A stretch of 64,000 nucleotides of DNA from Maribacter sp. MJ134 (GCF_003970695.1 NZ_CP034570.1:3596001-3660000); one strand, 5' to 3'; positions 17,373 to 28,040 are shown, counted from the stretch's first letter. Notes: generated by a model not told the origin, from the letters alone. Translations and numbers: made by a program.

Positions 17373-18068
17373 ATGATAACAATCCAAAATTTAAAAAAGA
17401 GTTTCAGAACCGAGGAAGTAGAAACCTTGGCTTTGAACAATGTAAATCTAAAGGTAGAAGATGGTGAGTTCGTAGCCATTATGGGACCATCAGGGTGTGG
17501 TAAATCTACCTTATTGAATATTATCGGAATGTTGGACAACCCTACTGAAGGTAGCTACAACTTTGCGGGCAATGAAGTTGGCGGTCTAAAGGAAAGTCAA
17601 CGAACACAACTACGTAAAGGCAATCTAGGATTTGTATTCCAGAGCTTTAACCTTATCGATGAATTAACAGTATATGAAAATGTAGAGTTACCACTTATTT
17701 ATTTAAAAATGGGTAAGGCAGAGCGTAAGGAGAAGGTAATGAAGGTGTTGGAACGTATGAAAATAGCGCATAGGGAAAAGCATTTTCCACAACAATTATC
17801 TGGTGGTCAACAACAACGTGTAGCTATTTCCAGAGCGGTGGTGACCAATCCAAAATTGATATTGGCAGATGAGCCAACGGGTAATCTAGATTCAAAAAAT
17901 GGTATCGAGGTAATGAACCTGTTGACCGAGCTAAATCAGGAAGGGACAACTATTGTAATGGTAACACACTCCGATAGGGATTCACATTACGCTCACAGAG
18001 TAGTGAATTTATTTGACGGTCAAATTGTGACGGAGAGTCAGAATAGAGCTATAGGGGCAATGGTCTAA
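17373..18068 (+). CDS. ABC transporter ATP-binding protein, MacB/LolD type (first ATPase)
   Basis: This encodes a 231-residue stand-alone nucleotide-binding domain. Walker A is GPSGCGKST (~38-46), the Q-loop is in FVFQSFNLI, the signature is LSGGQQQRVAISRA, Walker B and D-loop are LILADEPTGNLDS, and the switch histidine is in VTHSD. The insert and order match the MacB/LolD/FtsE subfamily, which powers mechanotransmission or lipoprotein extraction rather than classical translocation. It is preceded by a 141-bp leader and followed by the first permease 131 bp downstream. All catalytic residues look intact, so it is likely the main energiser of the nine permeases. Confidence 0.92.
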   Translation: MITIQNLKKSFRTEEVETLALNNVNLKVEDGEFVAIMGPSGCGKSTLLNIIGMLDNPTEGSYNFAGNEVGGLKESQRTQLRKGNLGFVFQSFNLIDELTVYENVELPLIYLKMGKAERKEKVMKVLERMKIAHREKHFPQQLSGGQQQRVAISRAVVTNPKLILADEPTGNLDSKNGIEVMNLLTELNQEGTTIVMVTHSDRDSHYAHRVVNLFDGQIVTESQNRAIGAMV

Positions 18069-18199
18069 TCAGCCAAAAAGTTGCATCTACAGGTTAAGGG
18101 AAGGAGTTTATTCATCAATCAATATTTTTTAATAAGTATCAATCAAAATCATCAATTCATCCGTGCCAAGCACAGTTGAAGAACCCTAATACAATAATT

Positions 18200-20578
18200 A
18201 TGATTAAAAACTATCTAAAAATCGCATTCAGAAACCTTTGGAGAAACAAAGGATTTAGTGCGCTGAACATCTTTGGGCTATCCATAGGCATTACCTGTGC
18301 CTGTTTGATATTACTTTGGGTAGAGGACGAGATAAATTTTGATAGTGTTTTCCCAAAACAGGATCTGGTCTATTACGTGCCCACCAACCAAACTTTTGAA
18401 GGGGAAGTATATACTTATAACGTTACCCCTGGACCGCTTGCCAAAGATTTAAAAGAAGAAGTGCCCGGAATTGCAAAATCTGCCGCAACATTTGGGGAGG
18501 AGATGTTGCTCACCAACGGGGAAACGGGAATCAATAGATTTGGAAGGTATGTGCAACCGGATTTTTTAGAAATCTTTAGTTTAAATTTTTTGGAGGGAGA
18601 AATGAAGACAGCTCTTTCCAGACCGGACGGAATTGTGTTGACACAGAAAACCGCAATAGCACTTTTCGGCACCGATAAAAACGTCTTGAATAAAGTACTA
18701 CAATTGAATAATGAGTTTTCCTTTACCGTAACGGGCATCATACAAGATTTACCAAGTACGATTACCTATAGATTTGATTGGCTTATACCCTTTCAGCGTT
18801 TCCAATTAGGACAAGAAAATATGGCTTGGGCCCAACAATATGGTGGAAATTTTGCTGATACTTTCGTAGAACTTACTCCAAATACCGACTTTAAAACAGT
18901 AGATAGCAAGGTCAGGAAAATGATAGCTTCCAAAATAGAATATGCTACGGAAGTTCCAAATGAAGCGTTTTTACATTCCATTAAGAATTGGCATCTACGT
19001 TCCGAGTTTAAAGAAGGCAAAATTGTTGGAGGCAAGATTACTTTGGTAAGGTCGCTGGCCTTCATCGCTTTAATCATTCTATTGATTGCCTGTATCAATT
19101 TTATGAACCTCTCAACAGCTCGAAGTGGGAAACGCGCCAATGAAGTTGGGGTTAGAAAAGTATTGGGTTCAAGCAAAAAAAGATTGGTAGGTCAGTTTAT
19201 GACAGAGGCCATCATTATGGCAGGTATTTCTGCCTTCTTGAGTATTATATTTTTGATTGTTTTACTCCCATCGTTTAATACCTTAGTAGAAAAACAGATT
19301 CAACTGAGACTGTTTGAACCTATTCATATACTATCTCTTTTAAGTATTACGTTGATCTGCGCTATTTTGGCGGGCTGGTATCCTGCATTATATCTTTCCT
19401 CCTTCAGACCGGCCCATGTGCTAAAGGGGGTCGACAGAGGTCAAGGCAGCGCAACGATTATTAGAAAAGGTCTTGTGGTTGCCCAGTTTGCCGTTTCTAT
19501 AGTTTTTATTATTTGCAGTACGATCATCTATCAGCAAATACAGCACGTTAGAGCCAGAGATGTTGGCTACGATAAAGGAAATTTATTAAATGTGCCTGTT
19601 ACCGGGAATATGATTGATAAGTTTCTCCCTATCAAACAGGATATGATTGCTACAGGTACTGTAAAGGATGTAGCATTGACCAATACAAATATGCTTTCGA
19701 GTGGAAATAATGGTCCGGGGCTTACTTGGCAAGGCGGACAGGACACTGAGGATGTGCTTGTCAGATTCAGATATGTAAGTCCAAATTATTTTGATACCGT
19801 TGGGCTGAATTTATTGGAAGGGCATGGTTTTAACAATGATAATGCCGTAGATAGCACAAACGTGATTATAACCCGATCCTTCGCAAAAATGATGGGAGAC
19901 GGCAGTGTTCTTGGTAAAACTATCACACGCGGCAATACTGAATACAATGTGATTGGTATCGTAAACGACTACCTTTATGGTGACATATACGGCAATGGAA
20001 AAACGGGTCCAGTAATGTTTTTCAATTATTCAAATTTTGCCAATACCATGTATGTTAACATAAAACCCAAATCATCTCGAAGAGATGCGCTGGCAGCTAT
20101 CAAGAATGTTTTAAAAAAATATAACCCTGCATTTCCATTTGAATATCGTTTTGAAAACGACCTCTTTAATTCTAGGTTCAGAAACGAAGAATTGGTTGGG
20201 GATCTGGCCAAGATATTTGCTATTCTAGCCATTATTATTTCATGTTTGGGTCTCTTCGGTCTGGCAGCATACACGGCAGAGCAACGAAAAAAGGAAATTG
20301 GGGTAAGAAAGGTGTTGGGGTCTAGTGTTTCCGGTATTGTTCGGTTACTATCAAAGGACTTTATGCGTCTGGTGCTGATTGCCCTTTTTATTGCAATCCC
20401 TTTAGCGTGGTGGTTTATGAGTGAATGGTTGGAAAGTTATGCCTACAAGGTCACTATTGATTTATGGGTCTTTGCAATCGCTGGAGTGGTAGCCATTAGT
20501 ATCGCATTGTTTACGGTAAGCTTTCAGGCCATAAAAGCTGCAATGGCCAACCCTGTAAAAAGCCTGCGGACGGAATAA
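18200..20578 (+). CDS. MacB/FtsX-type ABC permease 1 of 9
   Basis: This encodes 792 residues from the ATG at 18200; an in-frame TTG 24 bp upstream is less likely because all paralogues begin MxKNYLKIAWRN-like. The architecture is duplicated: membrane helix 1 (~20-42), a large periplasmic MacB-type domain (~45-275), a three-helix FtsX bundle (~280-410), helix 5 (~425-447), a second periplasmic domain (~450-660) and a second bundle (~670-780). Each half retains a cytoplasmic coupling segment, EVGVRKVLGS and EIGVRKVLGS. One chain therefore supplies what MacB builds from two subunits. It ends in NPVKSLRTE, a tail shared with its neighbours. The likely role is active export or envelope mechanotransmission with the ATPase, HlyD and TolC upstream. 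Confidence 0.9.
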   Translation: MIKNYLKIAFRNLWRNKGFSALNIFGLSIGITCACLILLWVEDEINFDSVFPKQDLVYYVPTNQTFEGEVYTYNVTPGPLAKDLKEEVPGIAKSAATFGEEMLLTNGETGINRFGRYVQPDFLEIFSLNFLEGEMKTALSRPDGIVLTQKTAIALFGTDKNVLNKVLQLNNEFSFTVTGIIQDLPSTITYRFDWLIPFQRFQLGQENMAWAQQYGGNFADTFVELTPNTDFKTVDSKVRKMIASKIEYATEVPNEAFLHSIKNWHLRSEFKEGKIVGGKITLVRSLAFIALIILLIACINFMNLSTARSGKRANEVGVRKVLGSSKKRLVGQFMTEAIIMAGISAFLSIIFLIVLLPSFNTLVEKQIQLRLFEPIHILSLLSITLICAILAGWYPALYLSSFRPAHVLKGVDRGQGSATIIRKGLVVAQFAVSIVFIICSTIIYQQIQHVRARDVGYDKGNLLNVPVTGNMIDKFLPIKQDMIATGTVKDVALTNTNMLSSGNNGPGLTWQGGQDTEDVLVRFRYVSPNYFDTVGLNLLEGHGFNNDNAVDSTNVIITRSFAKMMGDGSVLGKTITRGNTEYNVIGIVNDYLYGDIYGNGKTGPVMFFNYSNFANTMYVNIKPKSSRRDALAAIKNVLKKYNPAFPFEYRFENDLFNSRFRNEELVGDLAKIFAILAIIISCLGLFGLAAYTAEQRKKEIGVRKVLGSSVSGIVRLLSKDFMRLVLIALFIAIPLAWWFMSEWLESYAYKVTIDLWVFAIAGVVAISIALFTVSFQAIKAAMANPVKSLRTE

Positions 20579-20583
20579 TCATC

Positions 20584-20601
20584 ATCAAAAAACAAACAAT
20601 C
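20584..20601 (+). repeat. Shared 18-bp permease leader, copy 1
   Basis: The 18 bp directly before the ATG of permease 2 fit the consensus ATCAAAAAACRAMYAATC. Other copies are at 25490-25507, 28155-28172 and 35408-35425. There is no Shine-Dalgarno sequence; the A-run probably serves as the ribosome-loading segment, as is common in Bacteroidota. Confidence 0.7.
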
Positions 20602-23034
20602 ATGTTTAAGAACTATTTGAAAATCGCTTGGAGGAGTTTAAAGAAACAGCCCTTTTTTACCTTTTTGAATACTTTTGGGCTAGCCATTGGTATGGCAGGG
20701 GCATTACTGATTTCATTGTTTATCCATGACGAACTTAGTTTTGATAAAATGTTTGCAGATGCCGACCGCATCTATCGGATAGATACGGACGTGAAATTTG
20801 GAGGGGCTGAAATTTTAGCTTCTGAGTCTTCGGCACCAATGGCAGCAGCAATGCAAAGAGATTTTTCCCAAGTGGAATCTACCCTAAGATTAAGAGACCG
20901 AGGTAGCGCGCTCATTAGAAAAAGTGGTACAAAGACCAATACCAAAGAGTTAAGGGTCACTTTTGCGGATTCTACTCTCTTTGATTTCTTTGGCTTGAAA
21001 TTGCTTGTGGGAGATGCTAAGACTGCATTGACGGAACCGAACACATTGGTATTGACCAAAACAGCGGCAGAGAAACATTTTGGAGTACAAAATACACTTG
21101 GTCAAAGCCTACTCTTAAACAATACGGATACGTATACCGTAACTGGTGTGATTGATGACCTACCTCAAAATTCTATGTTGCGAGAGCATAGTGTTTTTAT
21201 GGCCATGGCCGGTTATGCAGACTCACGGGAAAGTAATTGGGGAAGTATGAACTATTTCACGTTTGTCAAACTGATACCTAGTGTTAACGCTGCTGATTTT
21301 AATGAGCCTTTGCAAGAAATGTTTACGAGATATATGATTCCATGGGTTCAAAAAATATTTCCAGGAATGACGGCAGAATCATTTGCTGCATCGGGTAATT
21401 ATTGGGAACATAAAATCATGCCATTGACAGATATCCATTTACATTCTAATCGGCAATCTGAGTTAAGTGCTAATAGTAGTATTCAGAATGTTTACATCCT
21501 TTCATTCATTGCGTTGTTTCTGATTATATTGGCAACGGTTAATTTTATGAACCTCTCCACAGCTCATTCCCTCAAAAGGTCAAAAGAAGTAGGTATCCGA
21601 AAAACCTTGGGTTCAAATAAGACCGAACTGATTCGACAATTTTTAACCGAATCGGGAATGGTTGCTTTTATCTCATTGATAATAGCTCTTAGTATAGCAA
21701 TGATTGTGCTTCCTTTTTTCAATGACCTTTCTGGGAAGGAGATTACAATTCCCTATACCAATTTTATTTTCTGGTTAATAGTTCTATTTACTACGCTCAT
21801 ACTGGGGCTTTTGTCAGGAAGTTATCCAGCTTTTTTTATGTCACGGTTTATGCCTGTAAAGGTGCTTAAAGGAAGCGGACAAAAGAGTGTAGGAGGTGGA
21901 AAAATCCGAAATTCCTTAGTTGTTTTTCAGTTTGCCATTTCGGTTTTCTTGATTGTAAGCACCTTGGTTGTTTTTCAGCAATTAAAATTCATACAAGGAA
22001 AGGATCTTGGTTTTAACAAAGATCAAATTCTACTTATAAATGACACCTATGCAGCAGGCAACCAAGTACAAGCATTTAAAGAGGAAATTACTGGTCTGGG
22101 TCAAGTAGCGTATGCATCATTGAGTGATTACCTACCAACACCGTCATCTCGTTCCAATAGTTCTTTGTTCAGGGAAGGAGCCATGGAGCAAGAGAACGCA
22201 ATTCAGATGCAAGTTTGGGAAGTTGATCATGATTACCTCAAAACGCTAAATATGGAATTAGTTGTAGGGCGTGATTTCAATCCACAATATGCTACTGATT
22301 CAACCGGGGTTATTATCAATGAAGCAATGTTGCCTGTTATGGGCGTAACAGCAGAAGAAGCCTTAGGCATTCGAATAACCGGTGACCTTGACTTAGAAGA
22401 GAAAGTGTTCTACACTGTAATCGGAGTGGTCGAAGACTTTCATTATGAATCGTTGCGAGAAAGCATCGGTGCTTTAGGATTGTTTTTAGGTAAATCAACT
22501 GGAACCATGGCGGTAAAATTAAAAACAGGTAATTACTCAAGCACCTTAGCCAGTATAGAAAATATATGGAATAAAATAGCTCCTGGCCAACCTTTCAGCT
22601 ATCGCTTTATGGACGAGTCTTTCGATGCAACCTATAAAGCGGAACAGAACTTGGGTAAGATATTTATGGTCTTTACCATACTCTCTATTTTTATTGCCTG
22701 TCTAGGTTTATTTGGTCTAGCCGCATTTAATGCCGAAAAGCGAACCAAAGAAATTGGAGTCAGAAAAGTATTGGGGGCAAGTGTGAGTCAAATATCCTAT
22801 AGATTGACCTTAGACTTTTTAAAACTTGTTGGAGTGGCAATTATAATTTCATTACCGATTGGATGGTTTGCGATGGATAAGTGGTTAGAAGATTTTTCAT
22901 ATCGAATCGAAATTAATTGGTGGATTTTGGCCTTGGCCGGTTCATTTGCCATTGCTATTGCGATTATTACCGTAAGCTATCAAAGTATTAAAGCTGCAAT
23001 AGCTAACCCGGTAAGAAGCTTGCGGACGGAATAA
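20602..23034 (+). CDS. MacB/FtsX-type ABC permease 2 of 9
   Basis: This encodes 810 residues with the same double MacB-FtsX plan: MFKNYLKIAWRSLKKQPFF at the N-terminus, eight predicted membrane helices and two periplasmic domains. The coupling segments are EVGIRKTLGS in the first half and EIGVRKVLGA in the second, and the tail is NPVRSLRTE. It starts 23 bp after permease 1. The 18 bp before its ATG are one of four near-identical leaders (see repeat entries), which points to duplication of the gene together with its leader. The first periplasmic domain is unusually rich in Ser and Ala, and its sequence differs strongly from permease 1, so the two probably handle different ligands or partners. 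Confidence 0.9.
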   Translation: MFKNYLKIAWRSLKKQPFFTFLNTFGLAIGMAGALLISLFIHDELSFDKMFADADRIYRIDTDVKFGGAEILASESSAPMAAAMQRDFSQVESTLRLRDRGSALIRKSGTKTNTKELRVTFADSTLFDFFGLKLLVGDAKTALTEPNTLVLTKTAAEKHFGVQNTLGQSLLLNNTDTYTVTGVIDDLPQNSMLREHSVFMAMAGYADSRESNWGSMNYFTFVKLIPSVNAADFNEPLQEMFTRYMIPWVQKIFPGMTAESFAASGNYWEHKIMPLTDIHLHSNRQSELSANSSIQNVYILSFIALFLIILATVNFMNLSTAHSLKRSKEVGIRKTLGSNKTELIRQFLTESGMVAFISLIIALSIAMIVLPFFNDLSGKEITIPYTNFIFWLIVLFTTLILGLLSGSYPAFFMSRFMPVKVLKGSGQKSVGGGKIRNSLVVFQFAISVFLIVSTLVVFQQLKFIQGKDLGFNKDQILLINDTYAAGNQVQAFKEEITGLGQVAYASLSDYLPTPSSRSNSSLFREGAMEQENAIQMQVWEVDHDYLKTLNMELVVGRDFNPQYATDSTGVIINEAMLPVMGVTAEEALGIRITGDLDLEEKVFYTVIGVVEDFHYESLRESIGALGLFLGKSTGTMAVKLKTGNYSSTLASIENIWNKIAPGQPFSYRFMDESFDATYKAEQNLGKIFMVFTILSIFIACLGLFGLAAFNAEKRTKEIGVRKVLGASVSQISYRLTLDFLKLVGVAIIISLPIGWFAMDKWLEDFSYRIEINWWILALAGSFAIAIAIITVSYQSIKAAIANPVRSLRTE

Positions 23035-23058
23035 CATCGATCATTAAAAACAAAAACT

Positions 23059-25458
23059 ATGTTTAAAAATTATCTAAAAATCGCTTGGAGGAACCTAGGT
23101 AAGAACAAAGGGTATTCTGCAATTAATATCGGTGGTCTTGCCATAGGAATGACTTGTTTCTTGCTTATAGCTATGTTCATTAAAAACGAACTGTCCTATG
23201 ATACGTATCACGAGAAAGCAGATAATATTTATAGGATAGTTCACCATGGTAGTGAGGATAATCTAGAGGACAGATGGGTTTGGGGTAATGCTCCCGTAGG
23301 GCCAGCATTAAAAGCAGATTTTTCCGAGGTCATAGAAAAAGTACAGTTTTCTGGAAGGTCAGATGTTCTATTGGAATATAATGAACGTACTTTTCAGGAA
23401 GGAAATACTTTTTATGTAGATGAAACAGTCTTTAAGGTATTTAGTTGGCCTTTATTAGCTGGTAATCCGGAAACGGCATTGAAAGCCCCTTATTCTATAG
23501 TACTTACGGAAAGTACTGCAAAAAAGTACTTTGGAAATGAAGACCCTATCGGTAAAACCATGGATGGTAACGGTGGTAGAGCCAATGACGGTATTTATAC
23601 CGTTACAGGAGTAATGAAGGATGTTCCTGCCAATTCACATTTTTCGTTTGATGCGCTAATGTCCATGAGTTCTTTTTACCAAACAAGACCTGAGATTTTT
23701 GAAGCATGGGGTTACGTAGATTTTTATACATATTTTTTGGTTACGGATAACTTTGACCAACAGGCTTTTCAGGCTAAAATGCCAGAGTTCTTAAAAAGAA
23801 ATAGACCGGCGGAGAATGCTGAATATTACTATGACCTTTCTTTTGAACCTTTAAAAGATGCCTATCTAAATTCTGAAGCTGCAAGACAACCTGGAATAAC
23901 GGGTAGTCTATCCAATATCTACATATTTGCCATAATAGGGCTATTTATTTTGATTATTGCTTGTATTAATTTTATGAATTTGGCTACAGCCCGTTCTTTG
24001 GAAAGAGCAAAAGAGGTTGGCGTTAGAAAAGTGATTGGAGCGGACAAACAAGGATTGCGGTATCAATTTCTTGGAGAGTCGATGCTTATGGTATTTATAG
24101 CCTCCTTGATTGGGTTGGCATTAGTTGTCATCTGTCTCCCTGCCATGAGGCAAATTACGGGAAAACTATTCTTAAGTCATGAGATTTTTAACAGTTCTAC
24201 ATTATTGGTCTATTTTGGAATGGCTTTGATAACGGGTATCTTGGCCGGTTCCTACCCAGCATTTATATTGTCAAATTTTAAGCCTTCAAGTGTTCTAAAA
24301 GGTGTGTTCAGGACCTCCCAAAAAGGAAACAGCCTTAGAAAGGGCTTGGTCATTTTTCAATTCAGTCTTTCTATTGCACTGATTGCTAGTACGGTAATCG
24401 TGTATTTTCAATTAGGTTTTATGTTGGACAAAAATTTAGGGTTCGACAGAGAGCAGCAACTAGTGATTGACTTCAACTGGGACGGTCAGGTACTGGATAA
24501 TATGGAAACCATTAAAAGGGAGTTCATGAGCCTACCAGAAGTGGTTTCGGTTGCTGGCTCGCGAACGGTACCGGGCGGTCACTTTCCAGCTGCAGGAACA
24601 GAAATAGAAACCTCGGAAGGAAAAATGGAACACTTTGAGCCCTTTTTATATGAAATCGATTTTGATTTTATTCCTCATTATGAGATTGAAGTAGTGGCGG
24701 GAAGGCCCTACTCCAGAGAGTTTGTTACGGACTCTCTTTCTGCGATGGTGGTGAACGAGTCTGCAGCAAGAAGTTTTGGATACGCAAACCCTTCCGATAT
24801 AATAGGTAAAAGTTTTGAGCAATGGGGACGAGAGGGGAAAATAGTTGGTGTGGTTAAGGATTTCAACTATTTATCCCTTCATCAACAAGTGGCGCCTTTA
24901 ACCTTGCGTTACTCGCAATTTGGAAAGTACCTGTCTATAAAGATTAAATCTGCCAATATGCAACAGGCCATAACTAAAATTGAGCGCAAGTGGTCAGAAA
25001 TTGCGCCTCACCGCCCTTTTCTTTATAGTTTCTTGGATGAATCGTTCAATACACAATATGAGGCAGATTTTAAGTTTAAAAACCTATTTACCATTTTTTC
25101 ATTTTTGGCTATTCTAATTGCCTGTTTAGGTCTTTTGGGCTTAGCAACCTATAGTGCCGTGCAACGAACAAAAGAAATAGGAGTGCGTAAAGTTCTGGGC
25201 GCAGAGGTTTCAAGTATTGTAACACTGTTATCTAAGGATTTTATGAAATTGGTATTGATTGCCATTTTAATTGCAACTCCGTTTTCTTGGTACGCTATGA
25301 GTAAATGGTTAAACGTATATGCATATCAAATAGAGATAAGTTGGTGGGTTTTTGCGTTATCGGGAGGCATTGCCCTTGCTATTGCTGTAACTACGGTAAG
25401 CTTTCATGCCATTAAAGCGGCAAGAGCAAATCCGGTAAAAAGTTTGCGAACAGAATAA
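23059..25458 (+). CDS. MacB/FtsX-type ABC permease 3 of 9
   Basis: This encodes 799 residues. The N-terminus MFKNYLKIAWRNLGKNKGYS is almost the same as in permeases 5 and 8. The first coupling segment is EVGVRKVIGA, preceded by CINFMNLATARSLERAK; the second is EIGVRKVLGA. The tail is NPVKSLRTE. Two periplasmic MacB-type domains alternate with two FtsX bundles, giving eight helices in all. It follows permease 2 by 24 bp with no sign of a separate promoter and should be cotranscribed. Conservation is strongest in the membrane and coupling regions and weakest in the periplasmic domains, as expected if all nine share ATPases but not substrates. Confidence 0.9.
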   Translation: MFKNYLKIAWRNLGKNKGYSAINIGGLAIGMTCFLLIAMFIKNELSYDTYHEKADNIYRIVHHGSEDNLEDRWVWGNAPVGPALKADFSEVIEKVQFSGRSDVLLEYNERTFQEGNTFYVDETVFKVFSWPLLAGNPETALKAPYSIVLTESTAKKYFGNEDPIGKTMDGNGGRANDGIYTVTGVMKDVPANSHFSFDALMSMSSFYQTRPEIFEAWGYVDFYTYFLVTDNFDQQAFQAKMPEFLKRNRPAENAEYYYDLSFEPLKDAYLNSEAARQPGITGSLSNIYIFAIIGLFILIIACINFMNLATARSLERAKEVGVRKVIGADKQGLRYQFLGESMLMVFIASLIGLALVVICLPAMRQITGKLFLSHEIFNSSTLLVYFGMALITGILAGSYPAFILSNFKPSSVLKGVFRTSQKGNSLRKGLVIFQFSLSIALIASTVIVYFQLGFMLDKNLGFDREQQLVIDFNWDGQVLDNMETIKREFMSLPEVVSVAGSRTVPGGHFPAAGTEIETSEGKMEHFEPFLYEIDFDFIPHYEIEVVAGRPYSREFVTDSLSAMVVNESAARSFGYANPSDIIGKSFEQWGREGKIVGVVKDFNYLSLHQQVAPLTLRYSQFGKYLSIKIKSANMQQAITKIERKWSEIAPHRPFLYSFLDESFNTQYEADFKFKNLFTIFSFLAILIACLGLLGLATYSAVQRTKEIGVRKVLGAEVSSIVTLLSKDFMKLVLIAILIATPFSWYAMSKWLNVYAYQIEISWWVFALSGGIALAIAVTTVSFHAIKAARANPVKSLRTE

Positions 25459-25489
25459 TTCATCAATCTAGGCCAAGCTTGGATAAATC

Positions 25490-25507
25490 ATCAAAAAACG
25501 AATAATC
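25490..25507 (+). repeat. Shared 18-bp permease leader, copy 2
   Basis: This abuts the ATG of permease 4 and differs from the copy before permease 5 at one position (a T for a C in the AAYAATC portion). Confidence 0.7.
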
Positions 25508-27937
25508 ATGTTAAAACAAAACATAAAAATAGCGTGGAGAAATCTGCTAAAAAACAAGCAGCAGACCATTATAAATTTATTAGGGCTAACCGTTGGTACT
25601 GTTAGCTGTTTGGCCATTTTGCTATACGTATTCTCACAATTTGGTTATGATGATCATCATGAGCATGCGGACTCGGTCTACAGAGTGGAAACCATTATTG
25701 AACGGGATGGAAAAGCGTCTTTTAATACTGCGGCGGCATCACCACCAATAGCGTTTGCTTTAAAGGAAGATTTTCCAGAGGTACAGGAAGCCACACGAGT
25801 AGTACTAACGGATGTTTTTTCTAGTAATTTAATAGGTGCTGCGGATAGTGAAGACGCTTATTACGAACCACGGGTTTATATGGCAGATTCTACCTTTTTT
25901 AAAGTGTTCAACTATAAATTTGTTGAAGGCAGACAAGAAACTGCCTTGAATGAGCCCAATGCCTTGGTGCTCTCTTCCTACTTGGCGAATAAACTGTTCG
26001 GCACTCAAAAAGCTTTAGGTAAAGCAGTTACATGGGGTAGTGGTGCAAACGCTCAAACCTTAACTGTAAAAGGTGTTTTTGATGAATCCTATGAAAAATC
26101 ACACTTAGACCCAAACTACATTGTAAGCATGAGTACCCCTGGTATGGGAACTTTTGTTCAAAATTTTCAAAGTTTTGCAACTAACAATTTTGTGTATAGC
26201 TACGTAAAACTACAATCTAATAGTAATGCGGCTGGGTTACAGAATAAATTACCTGGATTTATTCAGGAAAGAGGAGCCAAAGACCTTAAGGATGCAGGAA
26301 TGGATAACAAGATTCAAATACTTCAGCCTGTTTCAGATATTCATTTATATTCCTCAGGAAGAGATAATCAAATTCATGAAGTATCCAATATCAAATACCT
26401 TTATTTCTTACTAACGCTAGCCTTCTTTATTCAACTGGTTGCCTGTATTAATTTTATAAACTTAAGCACGGCACGGGCAAGTAAACGAGCAAAGGAAATA
26501 GGAGTACGCAAAGTAGTGGGTGCTGGAAAAAATAGTTTAATGCGTCAGTTTTTAGGCGAATCTTTGTTATTGTCCTTATTTGCGATGCTTATTAGTATTC
26601 CTATTACCATTCTTCTACTCCCTTTGGTAAACGAACTTACGAACGCCAGTTTGGGACATGGGGACTTAATGAATTGGAGTATTGGCCTAATATTATTAGG
26701 ATTAGGGGTATTTACAGGACTAATTTCCGGTATTTATCCAGCAATAATATTGTCATCTATAAAACCGATTAAAGCGTTAAAAAGCGCTACAATTTTACAA
26801 TCTGGTAACGGGACTTTTCGCAAAGCACTGGTCGTATTTCAATTTGTAGTTTCCATAAGTTTAGTGGCTACCGTGATTATCGTAACGCAGCAGTTTCGTT
26901 TTGCACAGAACAAGGATTTGGGCTTTCAAAAGGAAAACCTGTTAGCCTTAAGAATTGGCACAGATGAAGCTTCCAGCAAGTTCGAATCTCTAAAAACTTC
27001 TTTCTTGAATATCCCAGGAGTCCTAAATGTATCCAGCGGAAATTATGCCCCGTCCGAAGTAATTTTAAATGATAATGGACTGTATTTGCCGGGAGGAAAT
27101 CGAGAAAATAATACGGTGGTTAAACGACAGGGAATAAGCGAGGGTTATTTTGAAACAATGAATATTCCCTTATTGAAAGGGAGGGATTTCACCGTAGCCG
27201 ATACAACGGATCAAATTATTGTAAATGAAGCCACATTAAAGATTTTTGACATTAAGGAGGAGGACGCTCTAAGCGCAAGACTGGTGCAAAGCTTTGGAGA
27301 TGAAACCTTTGAAATGCGCATTGTAGGCGTAGTAAAAGATTATCATTTTGCCTCCTTGAAAAATGAAATAGCACCGCTATTCTTATATAAGGAAAATGAA
27401 CCGAACTGGCTGTTTGTGAAAACTCAAACTAAAGATTACCAACAATTATTGTCAAGTCTAGAAAAACAGTGGAAAGCTACGGTAAGAAACGTCCCTTTTG
27501 ATTATAGATTTGTAGATAAAGAAGTTGAAAAACTCTACGATGAGGAAAAGCGTTTGGGGCAAATTTCAGTGGTCTTTACCATTCTAGCGATTCTTATAAG
27601 CTGTTTGGGTTTATTCGGTTTGGTGTCGTTTGTAGCGGAGCAGAAGAAAAAGGAAATAGGGATTAGAAAAGTACTAGGTGCCAGTATTCATTCTGTAGTG
27701 CAATTATTAACCAAAGACTTTATAAAGCTAGTTGGCATTGCTTTCTTAATAGCATCTCCATTGGCTTATTACGGGATGCAACATTGGTTGGAAGATTTCA
27801 CCTATCGTATAGAAATACAATGGTGGGTATTCCTTTTAGCAGGTGGTTTCGCTTTGGTGATTACCTTCTGTACGGTAGGTTTCCAATCACTTAAATCTGC
27901 CTTGGCCAACCCGGTAAAGAGCTTGCGAACAGAATAA
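25508..27937 (+). CDS. MacB/FtsX-type ABC permease 4 of 9
   Basis: This encodes 809 residues. It opens MLKQNIKIAWRNLLKNKQQT, slightly different from the usual NYLKIAWRN. The coupling segments are EIGVRKVVGA and EIGIRKVLGA, and the tail is NPVKSLRTE. The layout is eight helices with two periplasmic domains. A conserved 18-bp leader abuts the ATG, and the 10-bp palindrome CCAAGCTTGG sits in the 49-bp spacer to permease 3. After this gene comes the longest gap in the run (235 bp), so the first transcriptional block (tolC to permease 4) may end here. Confidence 0.9.
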   Translation: MLKQNIKIAWRNLLKNKQQTIINLLGLTVGTVSCLAILLYVFSQFGYDDHHEHADSVYRVETIIERDGKASFNTAAASPPIAFALKEDFPEVQEATRVVLTDVFSSNLIGAADSEDAYYEPRVYMADSTFFKVFNYKFVEGRQETALNEPNALVLSSYLANKLFGTQKALGKAVTWGSGANAQTLTVKGVFDESYEKSHLDPNYIVSMSTPGMGTFVQNFQSFATNNFVYSYVKLQSNSNAAGLQNKLPGFIQERGAKDLKDAGMDNKIQILQPVSDIHLYSSGRDNQIHEVSNIKYLYFLLTLAFFIQLVACINFINLSTARASKRAKEIGVRKVVGAGKNSLMRQFLGESLLLSLFAMLISIPITILLLPLVNELTNASLGHGDLMNWSIGLILLGLGVFTGLISGIYPAIILSSIKPIKALKSATILQSGNGTFRKALVVFQFVVSISLVATVIIVTQQFRFAQNKDLGFQKENLLALRIGTDEASSKFESLKTSFLNIPGVLNVSSGNYAPSEVILNDNGLYLPGGNRENNTVVKRQGISEGYFETMNIPLLKGRDFTVADTTDQIIVNEATLKIFDIKEEDALSARLVQSFGDETFEMRIVGVVKDYHFASLKNEIAPLFLYKENEPNWLFVKTQTKDYQQLLSSLEKQWKATVRNVPFDYRFVDKEVEKLYDEEKRLGQISVVFTILAILISCLGLFGLVSFVAEQKKKEIGIRKVLGASIHSVVQLLTKDFIKLVGIAFLIASPLAYYGMQHWLEDFTYRIEIQWWVFLLAGGFALVITFCTVGFQSLKSALANPVKSLRTE

Positions 27938-28018
27938 CAATTATTGGTTATACACATGCTAATAGTCTTGTTTTTACCATTAAACGAACTTGTAACAGTT
28001 TCCTACAAGAATAGTCTT

Positions 28019-28035
28019 TGTAAATATATTGTACA
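28019..28035. promoter_or_regulatory. Candidate enhancer site 3 (17-bp TGT-N11-ACA dyad)
   Basis: TGTAAATATATTGTACA has the same outer triplets and length as the dyads before tolC. Its start is 22 bp from the next dyad, the same phase as the pair at 14435 and 14457. It lies about 109 bp before the start predicted for permease 5. Confidence 0.5.
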
Positions 28036-28040
28036 TATAA